A stretch of DNA of 20,446 nt from positions 29,753 to 50,198 of the forward strand of contig KN888286.1 in NCBI GenBank assembly GCA_000934455.1, given 5' to 3'. Source of the DNA: Apostichopus parvimensis. Lineage: Eukaryota; Echinodermata; Holothuroidea; Aspidochirotida; Stichopodidae. Shown one piece after another: positions 9,551 to 17,938 of the stretch. Below the pieces are notes generated by a model. The model saw nothing but the letters and a program-made list of their open reading frames with translations. It had not been told where the DNA came from and did no database searches. A program made the position numbers and the translations under genes. Position 1 is the stretch's first letter. Each line of letters starts with the position of its first letter.

Positions 9551-11232
9551 GTGAGTATCTATAAATATCAATTGTCTTCTGCTAAAACTGAACAGTCATA
9601 TCACCATGGCAACAGTGTAATTCCAATTGTGTGCTATTACAATGGCTGTGATTTAAGTGTAGTGAAGTCAACAATATTAAAATTCCACTTTTTCATTAAA
9701 AGGTCACGATTCCATTCTGATGTGGGTTTGCAAAGTACCTTGAGTTCTATTTTTTTTAATTTTAGTTCTTAAAATATGGCTATGATAACTTTGAATCACA
9801 ACTTGTAGGTCCTATACAATCAACTAGCTGTGTCAGATTTCAACTGAATACTATATTTCAGGCATGAGCTTTTTCCGCAAATTCGCGGAATATCCGTGAT
9901 ATCTTTTCTACCTCGGGGACAAAAACTATTATCCTAACACACAGTAGCATATGCAAACTGGAGCCTATACCGCAAGTTTTGCAAAGTTCCGTGATGTTTT
10001 TTTTACCCCAGGCTCATCCCTGATATTTGTGGCTATTAAATTTTAACAGGTTGGATTGGTATATTGAAACCTGTATGAATGAATCATTTTGGTGTTCAGG
10101 TGTCATAGTTTCATCAAATTTGAGTGCAGGTCTTCTGTTATTAAGTTGTCACCTTTAAAATATGTTGAACCTGTCTGGAAGGCTCCTTTAATGCAGCCTC
10201 GTTGAAGACAATTACCTCCTAAGTTCCTTCTGTTCCACTTTTGTTTATGGGACATCTGCCCCGCACAATCGTTCAATAAATCTAAACTGAGGATGAATTC
10301 CAACACTAACATCTAACATTGGTAAATTTGTTACTTGAAAGTTTTTTTAGAAAGATTAATAGTTCATTCGGGCCAGGAAAGTCTTGTGTGGTTAATGATG
10401 AGTTTTGTGTTGATTGTGATGAAGTGATAATCTGTTTATGTTAAGCTGAGAAGTACTAACCACCTTTTTTGACAAGCCCTTATTGCTGCAAATATTAGGG
10501 TAGTTTCTCAGATTCACATTTTTAATAGTCCGGTGCTGTAATTCAACTTTCTTTAAAGAAAGCTTTTACTGCAATATCTTATTAAAATGAATGAGCCTAG
10601 CAACAGTTCCTAGTCCTTTCAGCAGTATTACAAAGTCATGGGTTTTGCCTTGCCATAACCACCATAATTTTACTCCCAGTTAGACCTCTTTACCACTCCT
10701 ACCACCCCACCGCCTCCCCCCCCCCCATCCCTCCGCTTATACCATTTCATTGGGATGAACTTGCCTGACTATATGGTTGAGGGTATGCAGCAAATCTAGA
10801 CTGCACTCTCATGAAAACAGCATGTATGGATGATGATGATTCGAATGATAAATTTCCCAAAAAATATCTGCAATTTCATCAAATTTTTGAAGAAAAAAAA
10901 ACAATAAACTTTAATATCAAGCTTGTACCTTCCTCAGTTTGTGTATCGTAAAAGTTTTTTTTTTAATTTGGAATAATAGGCATAAGGATTCCTAAGCAGC
11001 GAATTTTGCTGACAGACCAAAAAAATGAATATTCGGCTTGAAACAATTCATTGCGAATATAAGGTGGAAGCTGGTTTGATCAGGAGCGGCAGAATTTATG
11101 AAAACGTACTAAGGAAGAAATAAGTAGCTCAACTTTGATTTCTTCTCTTAAGTTGCACTTCTTATTCTATTTTTATGATATTTTTGTTTAGTGTTGCTGC
11201 TCGTTAATTAATTATTTATGATTTTCTAACAG
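9551..11232 (+). other. Intron 2
   Basis: Runs from GTGAGT to ATTTTCTAACAG. Apart from the MITE-like element at 9859-10022, it holds a polypyrimidine/C-run at about 10706-10727 and AT-rich sequence. I see no other exon. Confidence 0.65.
9859..10022. mobile_element. 164-bp MITE-like element
   Basis: The left end CAGGCATGAGC (9859-9869) is the reverse complement, with one mismatch, of the right end GCTCATCCCTG (10012-10022). ATATTT lies directly outside both ends (9853-9858 and 10023-10028), consistent with a target-site duplication. Inside, two related half-units are visible: CCGCAAATTCGCGGAATATC with CCGTGAT near 9873-9901, and CCGCAAGTTTTGCAAAGTTC with CCGTGAT near 9970-9995. The CAG/CTG ends are hAT-like but the repeat of 6 rather than 8 bases leaves the superfamily open. 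Confidence 0.65.
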
Positions 11233-11308
11233 CTGAGATTGAAAGATGCAAGCGAACCTTACCCACTTCCGTTGCGGTATCTGTACAGTGCAAGGCTTTT
11301 CCTCTTCG
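11233..11308 (+). CDS. Exon 3: end of the N-terminal region, leads into EGF
   Basis: Chosen as CTAACAG|CTG at 11233 to TTCG|GTAGGT at 11308: 76 bases, entering in phase 0 (fits exon 2) and leaving in phase 1 (fits exon 4). It encodes LRLKDASEPYPLPLRYLYSA followed by RLFLF, where RYLYSARLFLF would be a final beta strand before the EGF domain. A second pair of sites (acceptor at 11246 after GAAAG, donor TAG|GTATCA at 11312) also satisfies the phases and would give a different peptide (MQANLTHFRCGICTVQGF...). I prefer the first because its acceptor has the normal pyrimidine context. The third frame, with AEIERCKRTLP, runs into TAG and does not fit the phases. Confidence 0.62.
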
Positions 11309-12362
11309 GTAGGTATCACAGACAGCTCCTTGACAATTTTTCTTTCTTCTGTGAAAGTCATTTTTTTAAATCTTCATCTTGTAACACCTCAGTGGTTAAC
11401 GCCGGTGCCTTGCAATCATAAGGTCCCGAGTTCGAGTCACTCCAAGATTAATGTATGTCGTCCAGTTACAGAGTTGTTGACAATTGACATTTCATAATCA
11501 TTTACGTTAAATATGAATATGTCTAAATGAATATGAATATGAATGAATGAATATGAATGAATAAATATGAATATGTCTAAATGAAATGAATATGAATATG
11601 AATAAATCTAAGAAACTGACTTCGGTCAGCGTGAGGCTTTGATAAGCCAATGATGGCGTCTTCGCGAGTTCCTGCTTGCAGGAGGATCCAAAATACATTC
11701 ATACATACATACAACATTGAAAAGCACAGAAGTAGCCTTAGCTATATACCCCTGAATCAATGGAGAGCTGCTTCCAGCTATGCTTTCCCTGTCTTCAATG
11801 TATTCTACGTATTTCAATAAAAAGTACAAAATGATAAAGTAAAATGTATCTAATTCAAAGTCGCCACTTTTAACATTAAGCTATTTTACAAAAATTATCT
11901 AGTCAACACATGCTTGAGGGATTATGTTTTTAAACCTTCTTAACAAATCCCAGTTTGCTATCTCTCATCTTCCTACATGTAATGTTATTTGTGTGAAAAA
12001 GTTTGTTGCGAACTCCTACACTGTAAGTCGATTCACCTTCAAAGTAAATGTGTGAACAAATGGCATAGTTTTGAGCAAAATTAGGACGCCAAGAGTTTAA
12101 AGTCACCGAGGAGATGACATCTGCAACTCCATGGCTTGCTTGCTTGTTAATTTCGAGCTCACACACATCACTTTGTGTGATATCATGGAGTTCCAGAAAG
12201 GTTGTCAAACTTGTCAGATTTTTTTTTGGCAGCGACTTTTGTTTTCCACTCTTTACATTCGAAATGTTGTGAGCTTGTTTGCTTTTATATTTAGATCATG
12301 AAACTCTTTTAAATAAGTGTGTAAATGTATCGATACAATCTTGTGTTTGTTTTCTCATAAAG
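11309..12362 (+). other. Intron 3
   Basis: About 1.05 kb, one third of it a SINE copy starting only about 70 bases after the exon. The rest (11713-12362) is AT-rich without recognisable repeats or exons. The acceptor TTGTTTTCTCATAAAG has a T-rich tract. Confidence 0.7.
11381..11712 (+). mobile_element. tRNA-derived SINE, copy 2, with internal expansion
   Basis: Same family as the copies at 386 and 16414. The head keeps CTCAGTGGTTAACGCC (box-A-like) and GAGTTCGAGTCACTCC (box-B-like). The body is interrupted at about 11508-11610 by an ATGAAT/ATGAATATG simple repeat that is absent from the other copies, making this one about 90 bases longer. It ends in ATACATACATAC. The short open frames over it are not genes. 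Confidence 0.85.
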
Positions 12363-12485
12363 AAAATCCTTGCCACAGGAGACCCTGTGGAGATGTGGCG
12401 GACGGTATCTGTGTCCCGAATCTCTCCAAGTACGAATGCAAATGTAACGAGGCATCCATCTTTAACGGAGAAACCTGCAGAAGAG
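12363..12485 (+). CDS. Exon 4: EGF-like domain
   Basis: A 123-base exon, phase 1 at both ends (acceptor CATAAAG|AA, donor AGAG|GTGACC). It encodes about 41 residues with six cysteines in EGF order: NPC, RPC, GIC, YEC, KC and TC. The first codon joins G from exon 3 to AA, giving Glu before NPC. The N-terminal E-N-P pattern is only part of the calcium-binding EGF signature (no D-x-D/N and no clear hydroxylated Asn/Asp), so calcium binding is uncertain. EGF modules usually sit on single 1-1 exons, as here. It stands between the N-terminal region and the HYR pair and is extracellular. Confidence 0.92.
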
Positions 12486-13824
12486 GTGACCTATTTAATG
12501 TCGTTAATGAATACATAGTTACTTTCTGAAATCATCCGTTGGGATTTCAGTTGTTTTGTTTGTTTGTTTGTTTTCTGAAACTGTTGTGGTCTGGCTTGTG
12601 GTTTTCTGCCAGGTGTAATTATTCTGCAACCAATTGATCACTGTTAACACATGTGTTCAACACTATGCTACATCATTACTAACTCTTGGTCATTAACCAT
12701 CATTAAATTGCTAGGGGTAAATAAGATTATAAAATGCAAGGAAAACATGCAGTTTTTCTAACTCATGTAAATTACTCTCTTAGCTAAGTTAATTACCAGC
12801 GTTGGAGCGGGGGGGGGGGGGGATGCTCCAAATATTTCTAAATATGGACTTATTTAAATATTCAGATGATAAATAAAGATATGACCGGGCAAAATCAATT
12901 CGGCATGGAAGTATATTGTAATTCTTTGATGTAATTCATGAAATCTAGTTTGGATATCGAGGTGTAGAATACATATCAAGTAATAACAGAGTTTTAGGGG
13001 ACAGGTTACTGTTGTTATTTGATATGTGTGTGCCTTGTCTACCCAGTAGTAGCACAATGTTGACTTGTTCATTTCATCTAGCTTAAGAGGTCATTTTGGA
13101 CAATTGGTCAGTAGAAACAGACATATATGGGAAGTTGATAGGGCCTCATTCTGTGAAAATCTCTATCATGAAAAGACATCCCAGGGAAGTGCACATGTAT
13201 ATAACATATTACAAATTACATAATACATATCACATGTCTAATTGCAGACGTGGATAACCCCGTTGTAACCAGTCGCATGTTACATAAATAACAACTTACA
13301 TATAACATATTACATATTACAAAATACATATCACATGTCTAATTGCAGATGTGGATAACCCTGTTGTCACCAGTTGTATGTTGCATATATTACAAATTAC
13401 ATATAACACATTACAAATTACACAATACATATCACATGTCTAATTGCAGACTTGGATTACCCCGTTGTCACCAGTTGTATGTTACAAATTACATAGTACA
13501 TATAACATATTACAAATTACATAATACGTATCACATGTCTAATTGTAGACGTGGATTACCCCGTTGTCACCAGTTGTATGTTACAAATATTACATAGTAA
13601 ATATTACATAATACATATCACATGTTTCGTTCAGTCGTGGATAACCCTGTTGTAACCAGTTGTATGTTACATATTACAGATTACATATAACATATTACAA
13701 ATTACATAATACTTATCACATGTCTAATTGCAGACGTGGATAACCCCGTTGTCACCAGTTGTATGTTTAATACATATATTACATAGTGCATATTACATAA
13801 TACGTATCACATGTCTAATTGCAG
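12486..13824 (+). other. Intron 4
   Basis: About 1.34 kb. The first part (12486-13190) contains a (TTTG)n run at about 12553-12572 and a G-run at about 12808-12822, with no exon seen. The last 620 bases are the acceptor-border tandem array described separately. Confidence 0.75.
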
Positions 13825-13856
13825 ACGTGGATAACCCTGTTGTCACCAGTTGTCCG
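13196..13856 (+). repeat. Tandem array of the exon 5 splice-acceptor border, 7 units
   Basis: Each unit holds an ATTACATAATACATATCACATG-type stretch (given in part), then TCTAATTGCAG, then ACGTGGATAACCCCGTTGTC or a close variant, and ACCAGTTGTATG. The first base after the AG falls at 13248, 13349, 13450, 13549, 13635, 13734 and 13825; spacings are 101, 101, 99, 86, 99 and 91. The last unit is the real border of exon 5. The others copy the acceptor and the first 9-10 codons (DVDNPVVTSC or near variants). Unit 5 has a changed acceptor (GTTCAG) and unit 4 has GTAG. Units 2-6 are followed by GTATGT, a usable donor motif; unit 1 is not, and exon 5 itself has TTGTCCGTC there. Confidence 0.93.
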
Positions 13857-14070
13857 TCAAGTTTCGAGGTACCCGCTTCTCATGGCAACTGCTCAGCGAT
13901 TGTGTCCTGGACGGAGATCAATGTCACAGATAACTCTGGGAATGTGTCCTTAATCCGCCAATCTCACAGTCCTTATCAACTGTTTGACATCGGTGATACC
14001 TTGGTTGAGTACGAATATGTGGATCCGGCCGAGAACAGAGCACTATGCAGCTTCACGGTATCAGTAAAAG
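13825..14070 (+). CDS. Exon 5: first HYR domain
   Basis: A 246-base exon, phase 1-1 (acceptor ATTGCAG|AC, donor AAAAG|GTACGT), encoding about 82 residues. It reads DVDNPVVTSCPSSFEVPASH, then SAIVSWTEINVTDNSGNVSL, then FDIGDTLVEYEYVDPAENRA and CSFTVSV. This matches the hyalin-repeat (HYR) pattern: P-x-x-x-x-CP at the start, V-x-W and DNSG in the middle, F-x-x-G-x-T-x-V-x-Y and D-x-x-x-N-x-A-x-C-x-F-x-V at the end. HYR domains are immunoglobulin-like extracellular adhesion modules. NCS, NVT and NVS are possible N-glycosylation sites. Its first ten codons are the part copied in the upstream array. Confidence 0.95.
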
Positions 14071-14598
14071 GTACGTAATTATACCGCAAACCGTTACCGT
14101 GGGTACAGCCTCTGAGTGCTCCCTCGGCTATTTACAGCTTTTGTGACTTTCCCCGAATTCGCCAGCGATATAATCATGCTTTTAATGTGAGGGATATGAG
14201 GTGAAGAAAAGCATGCAATAGACCCAGGTCGAGGCAGGCATGTAGTGGTCTCTCTTACCTCCCCCCTCCCCCAGACTGGGGATCAATGACCCCTTCAGGT
14301 ATTAAATGACACCCTACGCACCACTACTGCATTTGAGGTCTTGGCGAGCAAAGTTCTTGGAAGGCCATTATACAAACAAACAAACAAATCCAGATTCCCT
14401 AATTCTCTAACCAGAAATATAAACCAGATGGAAGAATCTTTTCAACACCACTGTACTTGCCTCTTATCTATTTTGATTCCGTGATGTTAAAGTAAACTCT
14501 GGCACCAGGTGGATTTTTATTTTATTTTTTGTCTGCTTCTTTTGTTTGCTTCTGTTTATTTCTTCTTTCTTTCTTCTGTTTATTTTTGTTTTTTTCAG
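14071..14598 (+). other. Intron 5
   Basis: A 528-base intron from GTACGT to a long T-rich tract and TTTTTTCAG. Contains a C-rich patch at about 14257-14275 and nothing coding. The T-rich tract happens to read as a hydrophobic peptide in the frame of exon 6; see rejected items. Confidence 0.85.
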
Positions 14599-14841
14599 AT
14601 GAGGAACAGCCAGAGCTGCACCAGTGCCCCGGGACCATCAGTGAGAGATTGAGGGAAGGAGAAACACACAGGTCTGTCTCCTGGAATATTCAAGCAACTG
14701 ATAACTGTGGAAGAGTAAACTCGGATTTTCCTCTGCGGCAAAACTCGCAGGTGTTCCCTTCTGGCAAGTCAGAGATCTTGATAAATGTCTGGGATACTGC
14801 AGGAAACAACAGAACCTGTCAGATAACGGTGGTGATTCACG
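14599..14841 (+). CDS. Exon 6: second HYR domain
   Basis: A 243-base exon, phase 1-1 (acceptor TTTTTTCAG|AT, donor TTCACG|GTAAAT), encoding about 81 residues. Key stretches are DEEQPELHQCPGTI, SVSWNIQATDNCG, FPSGKSEILINVWDTAGNNR and CQITVVI. It keeps the HYR landmarks (CP near the start, V-x-W, T-D-N, F-x-x-G, D-x-A-G-N-x-x-x-C) but has W where the usual Tyr/Ala precedes the final Asp, and DNCG in place of DNSG, adding a Cys. NRT is a possible N-glycosylation site. It is the membrane-proximal extracellular module, spliced directly to the transmembrane exon in this model. Confidence 0.95.
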
Positions 14842-15859
14842 GTAAATGTCATCTTTCTTGAAAGATATTCCATCTTTTTCTTCTTGTTAAGTTTTTGTTA
14901 CAAGGATATATGACAACCTTTCCTTTTCGTTTCTATTGAATGTTTTGCAACAGAGAATAAAGAAGTTATCTATAAAAGTCAATTATATTTCACACTGTTG
15001 ATACTGGAAAATTGTGTCTCGATCAGTATGTTGTTTCAAAATCAAGATTTTTGTGAGGCAAGTTCACCCAGGTAAAAAAGAAATGTCTCATGTCCCCCAC
15101 CCCCACCAAAAAAAAAAAAAAACGTACAAGGTTGATGTGCTGTAATTTCTTTGCAAAGGTTTGGCCCTACTCTTGTCTTCATGCTGTTGGTCGGTCCGTG
15201 AGAGGTTAACAGCTGCAATGTTCATTAACCAGTCAAAAACTTCAAGCTTGCTTTACAAAAAAAAGACATTTTATGCAAAATTGGTTCATCTTTCTGTGCC
15301 CATGTTAATATGTGCACTGGTATGCTGGTTGAATACACCAGTTAGCACATGCTGGGTGGATCTGCAAACCGAAGTTTAGTCAAACAAGATCTTATGCAAC
15401 CAGTGAGAAAGTGATGTAAACCCTGTGGCACGATAGCACCATGCAAAGCTCCTTCTCAGAGGAAAATCATCTTGTTTGAATAGTCTTATTTGTGTAGACT
15501 GATACACACAGCAAAATGACCTTCCCATGACCAAGATCAGCTAACCAAATTATTTCTTTGGGTGTGGAATCTGAGTAGATATAAGAATTTCTCAGATTTA
15601 TATTAGTATGGAGGAAGCTATTGGCAGTGTGTATTTGTTACATTTTGGAATTTGCCTAAATAAACAGTGTGTGTCTGGAGTCTGTGGTGGGGGGGGGGAG
15701 GGGGCATGTACCATGTCGGTCCATAGTGCTGGGTAAGTGTGGAATAATCAACTCTGCACTTGCAGTAAAGTTTATAAATGCATGCTTTCAAATATAATGA
15801 GCCTCTCTTTATCTTTAAACAGCTGAATTATATCAGGCAAATTATACTATGTCAAAAGA

Positions 15860-16413
15860 TTTAACCCTGCTTGATGCTGTGTAAGCTAAGTCTTACAGCT
15901 ATATTCTGATATTGTATATTGCATGTTAAAGTTAAGTTTGCTTGATGCTGTTTTAGCTAGGAATTAAGCTATATTCTGTTGCTATATATTGTGTATTAAA
16001 GTTAACTTCGCTTGATGCTGTGTTAGCTAGGTCTTACAGCTATATTCTGATGCTGTATAGTGCGTTTTAAAGTTAACCCTGCTTCATGCTGTGTTAGCTA
16101 GGTCTTACAGCTATATTCTGATGCTGTATATTGTGTATTAAAGTTAACTTTGCTTGATGCTGTGTTAGCTAGGACTTAAGCTATATTCTGTTGCTGTATA
16201 TTGTGTATTAAAGTTAACTTTGCTTGATGCTGTGTTAGCTAGGTCTTACAGCTATATTCTGATGCTATATATTGTGTATTAAAGTTAACTTTGCTTGATG
16301 CTGTGTTAGCTAGGACTTAAGCTATATTCTGTTGCTATATATTGTGTATTAAAGTTAACTTTACTTGATGCTGTGTTACTGCTAGGACTTAAGCTATATT
16401 GAAGCTATATTTT
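15860..16413 (+). repeat. 70/71-bp satellite, eight units of two types
   Basis: TTGATGCTGTGTTAGCTAGG-type unit starts fall at 15871, 15942, 16012, 16083, 16154, 16224, 16295 and 16365. Two types alternate: A has GTCTTACAGC and is 71 bases; B has GACTTAAGC with CTGTTGCT and is 70. The order is A B A A B A B B, and the spacings follow type exactly. This suggests that part of the array spread as A-B dimers. The array lies inside intron 6. Confidence 0.9.
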
Positions 16414-16643
16414 GGAGTGTTAGCTCAGTGGTTAACGCCTGTGCCTTGCAATCATAAGGTCTCGAGTTCGAGTCACTCCAAGATTAATGTATGTCGTCCA
16501 GTTACAGAGTTGTGGACAATTCATAATCATGGATGTTAAATATGAATCTAAGAGACTGACTTCGGTCAGCTTGTGGCTTTGATAAGCCAATGATGGCTTC
16601 TTTGCGAGTTCCTGCTAAAATACATACATGCTGTACATACATA
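16414..16643 (+). mobile_element. tRNA-derived SINE, copy 3 (best preserved head)
   Basis: Starts with GGAGTGTTAGCTCAGTGG and carries GAGTTCGAGTCACTCC; GGAGTG and CACTCC can pair like a tRNA acceptor stem, and CCTT/AAGG around GCAATCAT resembles an anticodon arm. These are tRNA-like box A and box B promoter positions for RNA polymerase III. The body matches copies 1 and 2 but lacks a segment of about 13 bases including a CCTGC-TT-GCAGG hairpin. It ends in an ATACATAC-type tail. It interrupts the satellite: CTGATGCTGTATATTG resumes at 16646, right after the tail. Confidence 0.88.
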
Positions 16644-17412
16644 GTCTGATGCTGTATATTGCATATTAAAGATCATCAGTATTGGCCCCAAATTTATTAT
16701 TTCAATAATTGCTGAAAAACATGTCCAATGTAACTTCTGCAAGCATTTCAAAGTCTCCTGATTCTGCTCTTTAATGAGGAGAGTTCATTTAAGACTTAAA
16801 TAACTCAGTGAAGCTGAATGATTTGAAGGGTGGCAGTAAAAGTTGCCATTGAAGTCTGAGCAGTTTGAGCGACCATTATTCAAGTTTCTGACATATTGGA
16901 GAGCAATAATATTGTGACGTTTTTAACAGATGTAAAGGAGGTAAATTCTTGTCATTTCTTAGGCTGCATTATCGCTTGGCTATTATAGTATCGTAAACAA
17001 GATCAAGTTAATAAGTGACTGTGAAATGATTACGGGCAGACATATTTATATCATGGGATATTAAACCAGGACGAAGCTTCATGAAATTGTCCGTATATCA
17101 TTATGTTAATAACTTGGCATCAGCAAGTTTGAAATATTTTTACGGCAACTAACGATTTTGCACCAGGACATGCTCGGGAGTCACATGGATGGACTCGGAG
17201 TCCAGCCTAAATCTACAAAGAAGCACAATAGAGTAATTTAACTTAGAAAAATGAACCCTGTTTTGTACATTATTGACATTGATTTGTCGTGGATAAAAGC
17301 AAAGTATGATAGTTGAAATTTTAAGAGACCGTGGCTGGAAAGGAGTTAACGAACTCCAAAATCCACGAATAATGACCTGTTTTACATCTTCTTCTGTTTA
17401 TTTCTTTTCCAG

Positions 17413-17562
17413 CTCCTCCTTTTAATTACATCCGGCCAGCAGTCATCTTCAGCTGCATCTCGCTGTTAGCTATGCTCGTCATTTGTGTCGTCTGGAGACA
17501 CCGTGGTAAACTCAAAGCATTCAAGTCTTTCCTCAAAACTCACCGTCCTTATTCCCTTTCTG
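17413..17562 (+). CDS. Exon 7: transmembrane helix and basic juxtamembrane
   Basis: A 150-base exon, phase 1-1 (acceptor CTTTTCCAG|CT, donor TTTCTG|GTAAGT). It encodes APPFNYIRP, a hydrophobic run AVIFSCISLLAMLVICVVW of about 19 residues, and then a strongly basic stretch WRHRGKLKAFKSFLKTHRP ending YSLS. The single hydrophobic segment followed by Arg/Lys fits a type I stop-transfer anchor, with the EGF and HYR modules outside and the tail in the cytoplasm. The Cys residues within or next to the helix could be lipid-modified; that is inference. The donor is duplicated 204 bases downstream. Confidence 0.93.
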
Positions 17563-17938
17563 GTAAGTCACGCTCAGTCACGTAGTGACTGATGTGATCT
17601 TTTAGATTCAGTTCAGTTCAGATAGTTCAGTAAAGTAAAGAATCTCATCACAGGCTGCTATGTATCCTTTCCAGTGACACTTTGAACTCTATAACGTTTG
17701 GAAACAGAGATTCAGCTGTTAACACATACACACACACAAGATTTTGATAACATTGTTCCCTTGCTGGTAAGTCACACTCAGTCATATAGTGACTGATCTT
17801 TGAAGCATTCAGTAAAGTAAGAACCTCATCACTGGTATCCTTAATACTAGTGACACTTTGCACTCTATAACGATTTGAAACAGAGATACAGCTGGTAACG
17901 CATACACACACATAAGATCTTGATAACATTGTTGCTGG
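17552..17938 (+). repeat. Tandem duplication including the exon 7 donor
   Basis: Two units at an offset of about 204 bases share, in order, TTCCCTT-CTGGTAAGTCAC, CTCAGTCA, TAGTGACTGAT, TTCAGTAAAGTAA, CTCATCAC, AGTGACACTTTG, CTCTATAACG, AAACAGAGAT, CAGCTG and an ACACACAC run before AAGAT and TTGATAACATTG. The first unit begins at the last codons of exon 7, so the second (from about 17755) recreates a CTG|GTAAGT donor at 17766/17767. Small indels separate them. Confidence 0.88.

Larger units (their letters stand above)
14842..17412 (+). other. Intron 6
   Basis: About 2.6 kb, from GTAAAT to a TTCTTTTCCAG acceptor. Holds a poly-A run (about 15108-15122), a G-run (about 15688-15703), the 70/71-bp satellite and a SINE. 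From 16672 to 17412 I see only unique AT-rich sequence. The open frame at 15161-15379 has no splice-site or domain support. Confidence 0.7.

Noticed and set aside
12363..12390. Alternative EGF acceptor at GCCACAG a little inside the exon
   Set aside because: It would remove the first EGF cysteine; the upstream AAAG site keeps all six cysteines and phase 1.
13343..13597. 84-codon open frame over the acceptor array
   Set aside because: Its frame is not that of the HYR codons and it simply runs through AT-rich repeat spacers.
13196..13856. CRISPR-like array
   Set aside because: Spacers are repeats themselves, the units are about 100 bases, and the setting is a eukaryotic intron.
14529..14598. 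A signal-peptide-like hydrophobic run joined directly to the second HYR domain
   Set aside because: It is the T-rich tract of the exon 6 acceptor translated; there is a clean TTTTTTCAG border at 14598 and a donor on exon 5 that fits phase 1. It is also a warning that the exon 1 signal peptide may be the same illusion.
16414..16482. A functional tRNA gene
   Set aside because: The head resembles a tRNA but the T-arm does not pair well, the body continues as a SINE, and two diverged copies occur elsewhere in the window.
16929..16940. Micro-exon between TTTTAACAG and GGAG|GTAAAT
   Set aside because: It would be 11 bases and would break the phase-1 frame between exons 6 and 7.
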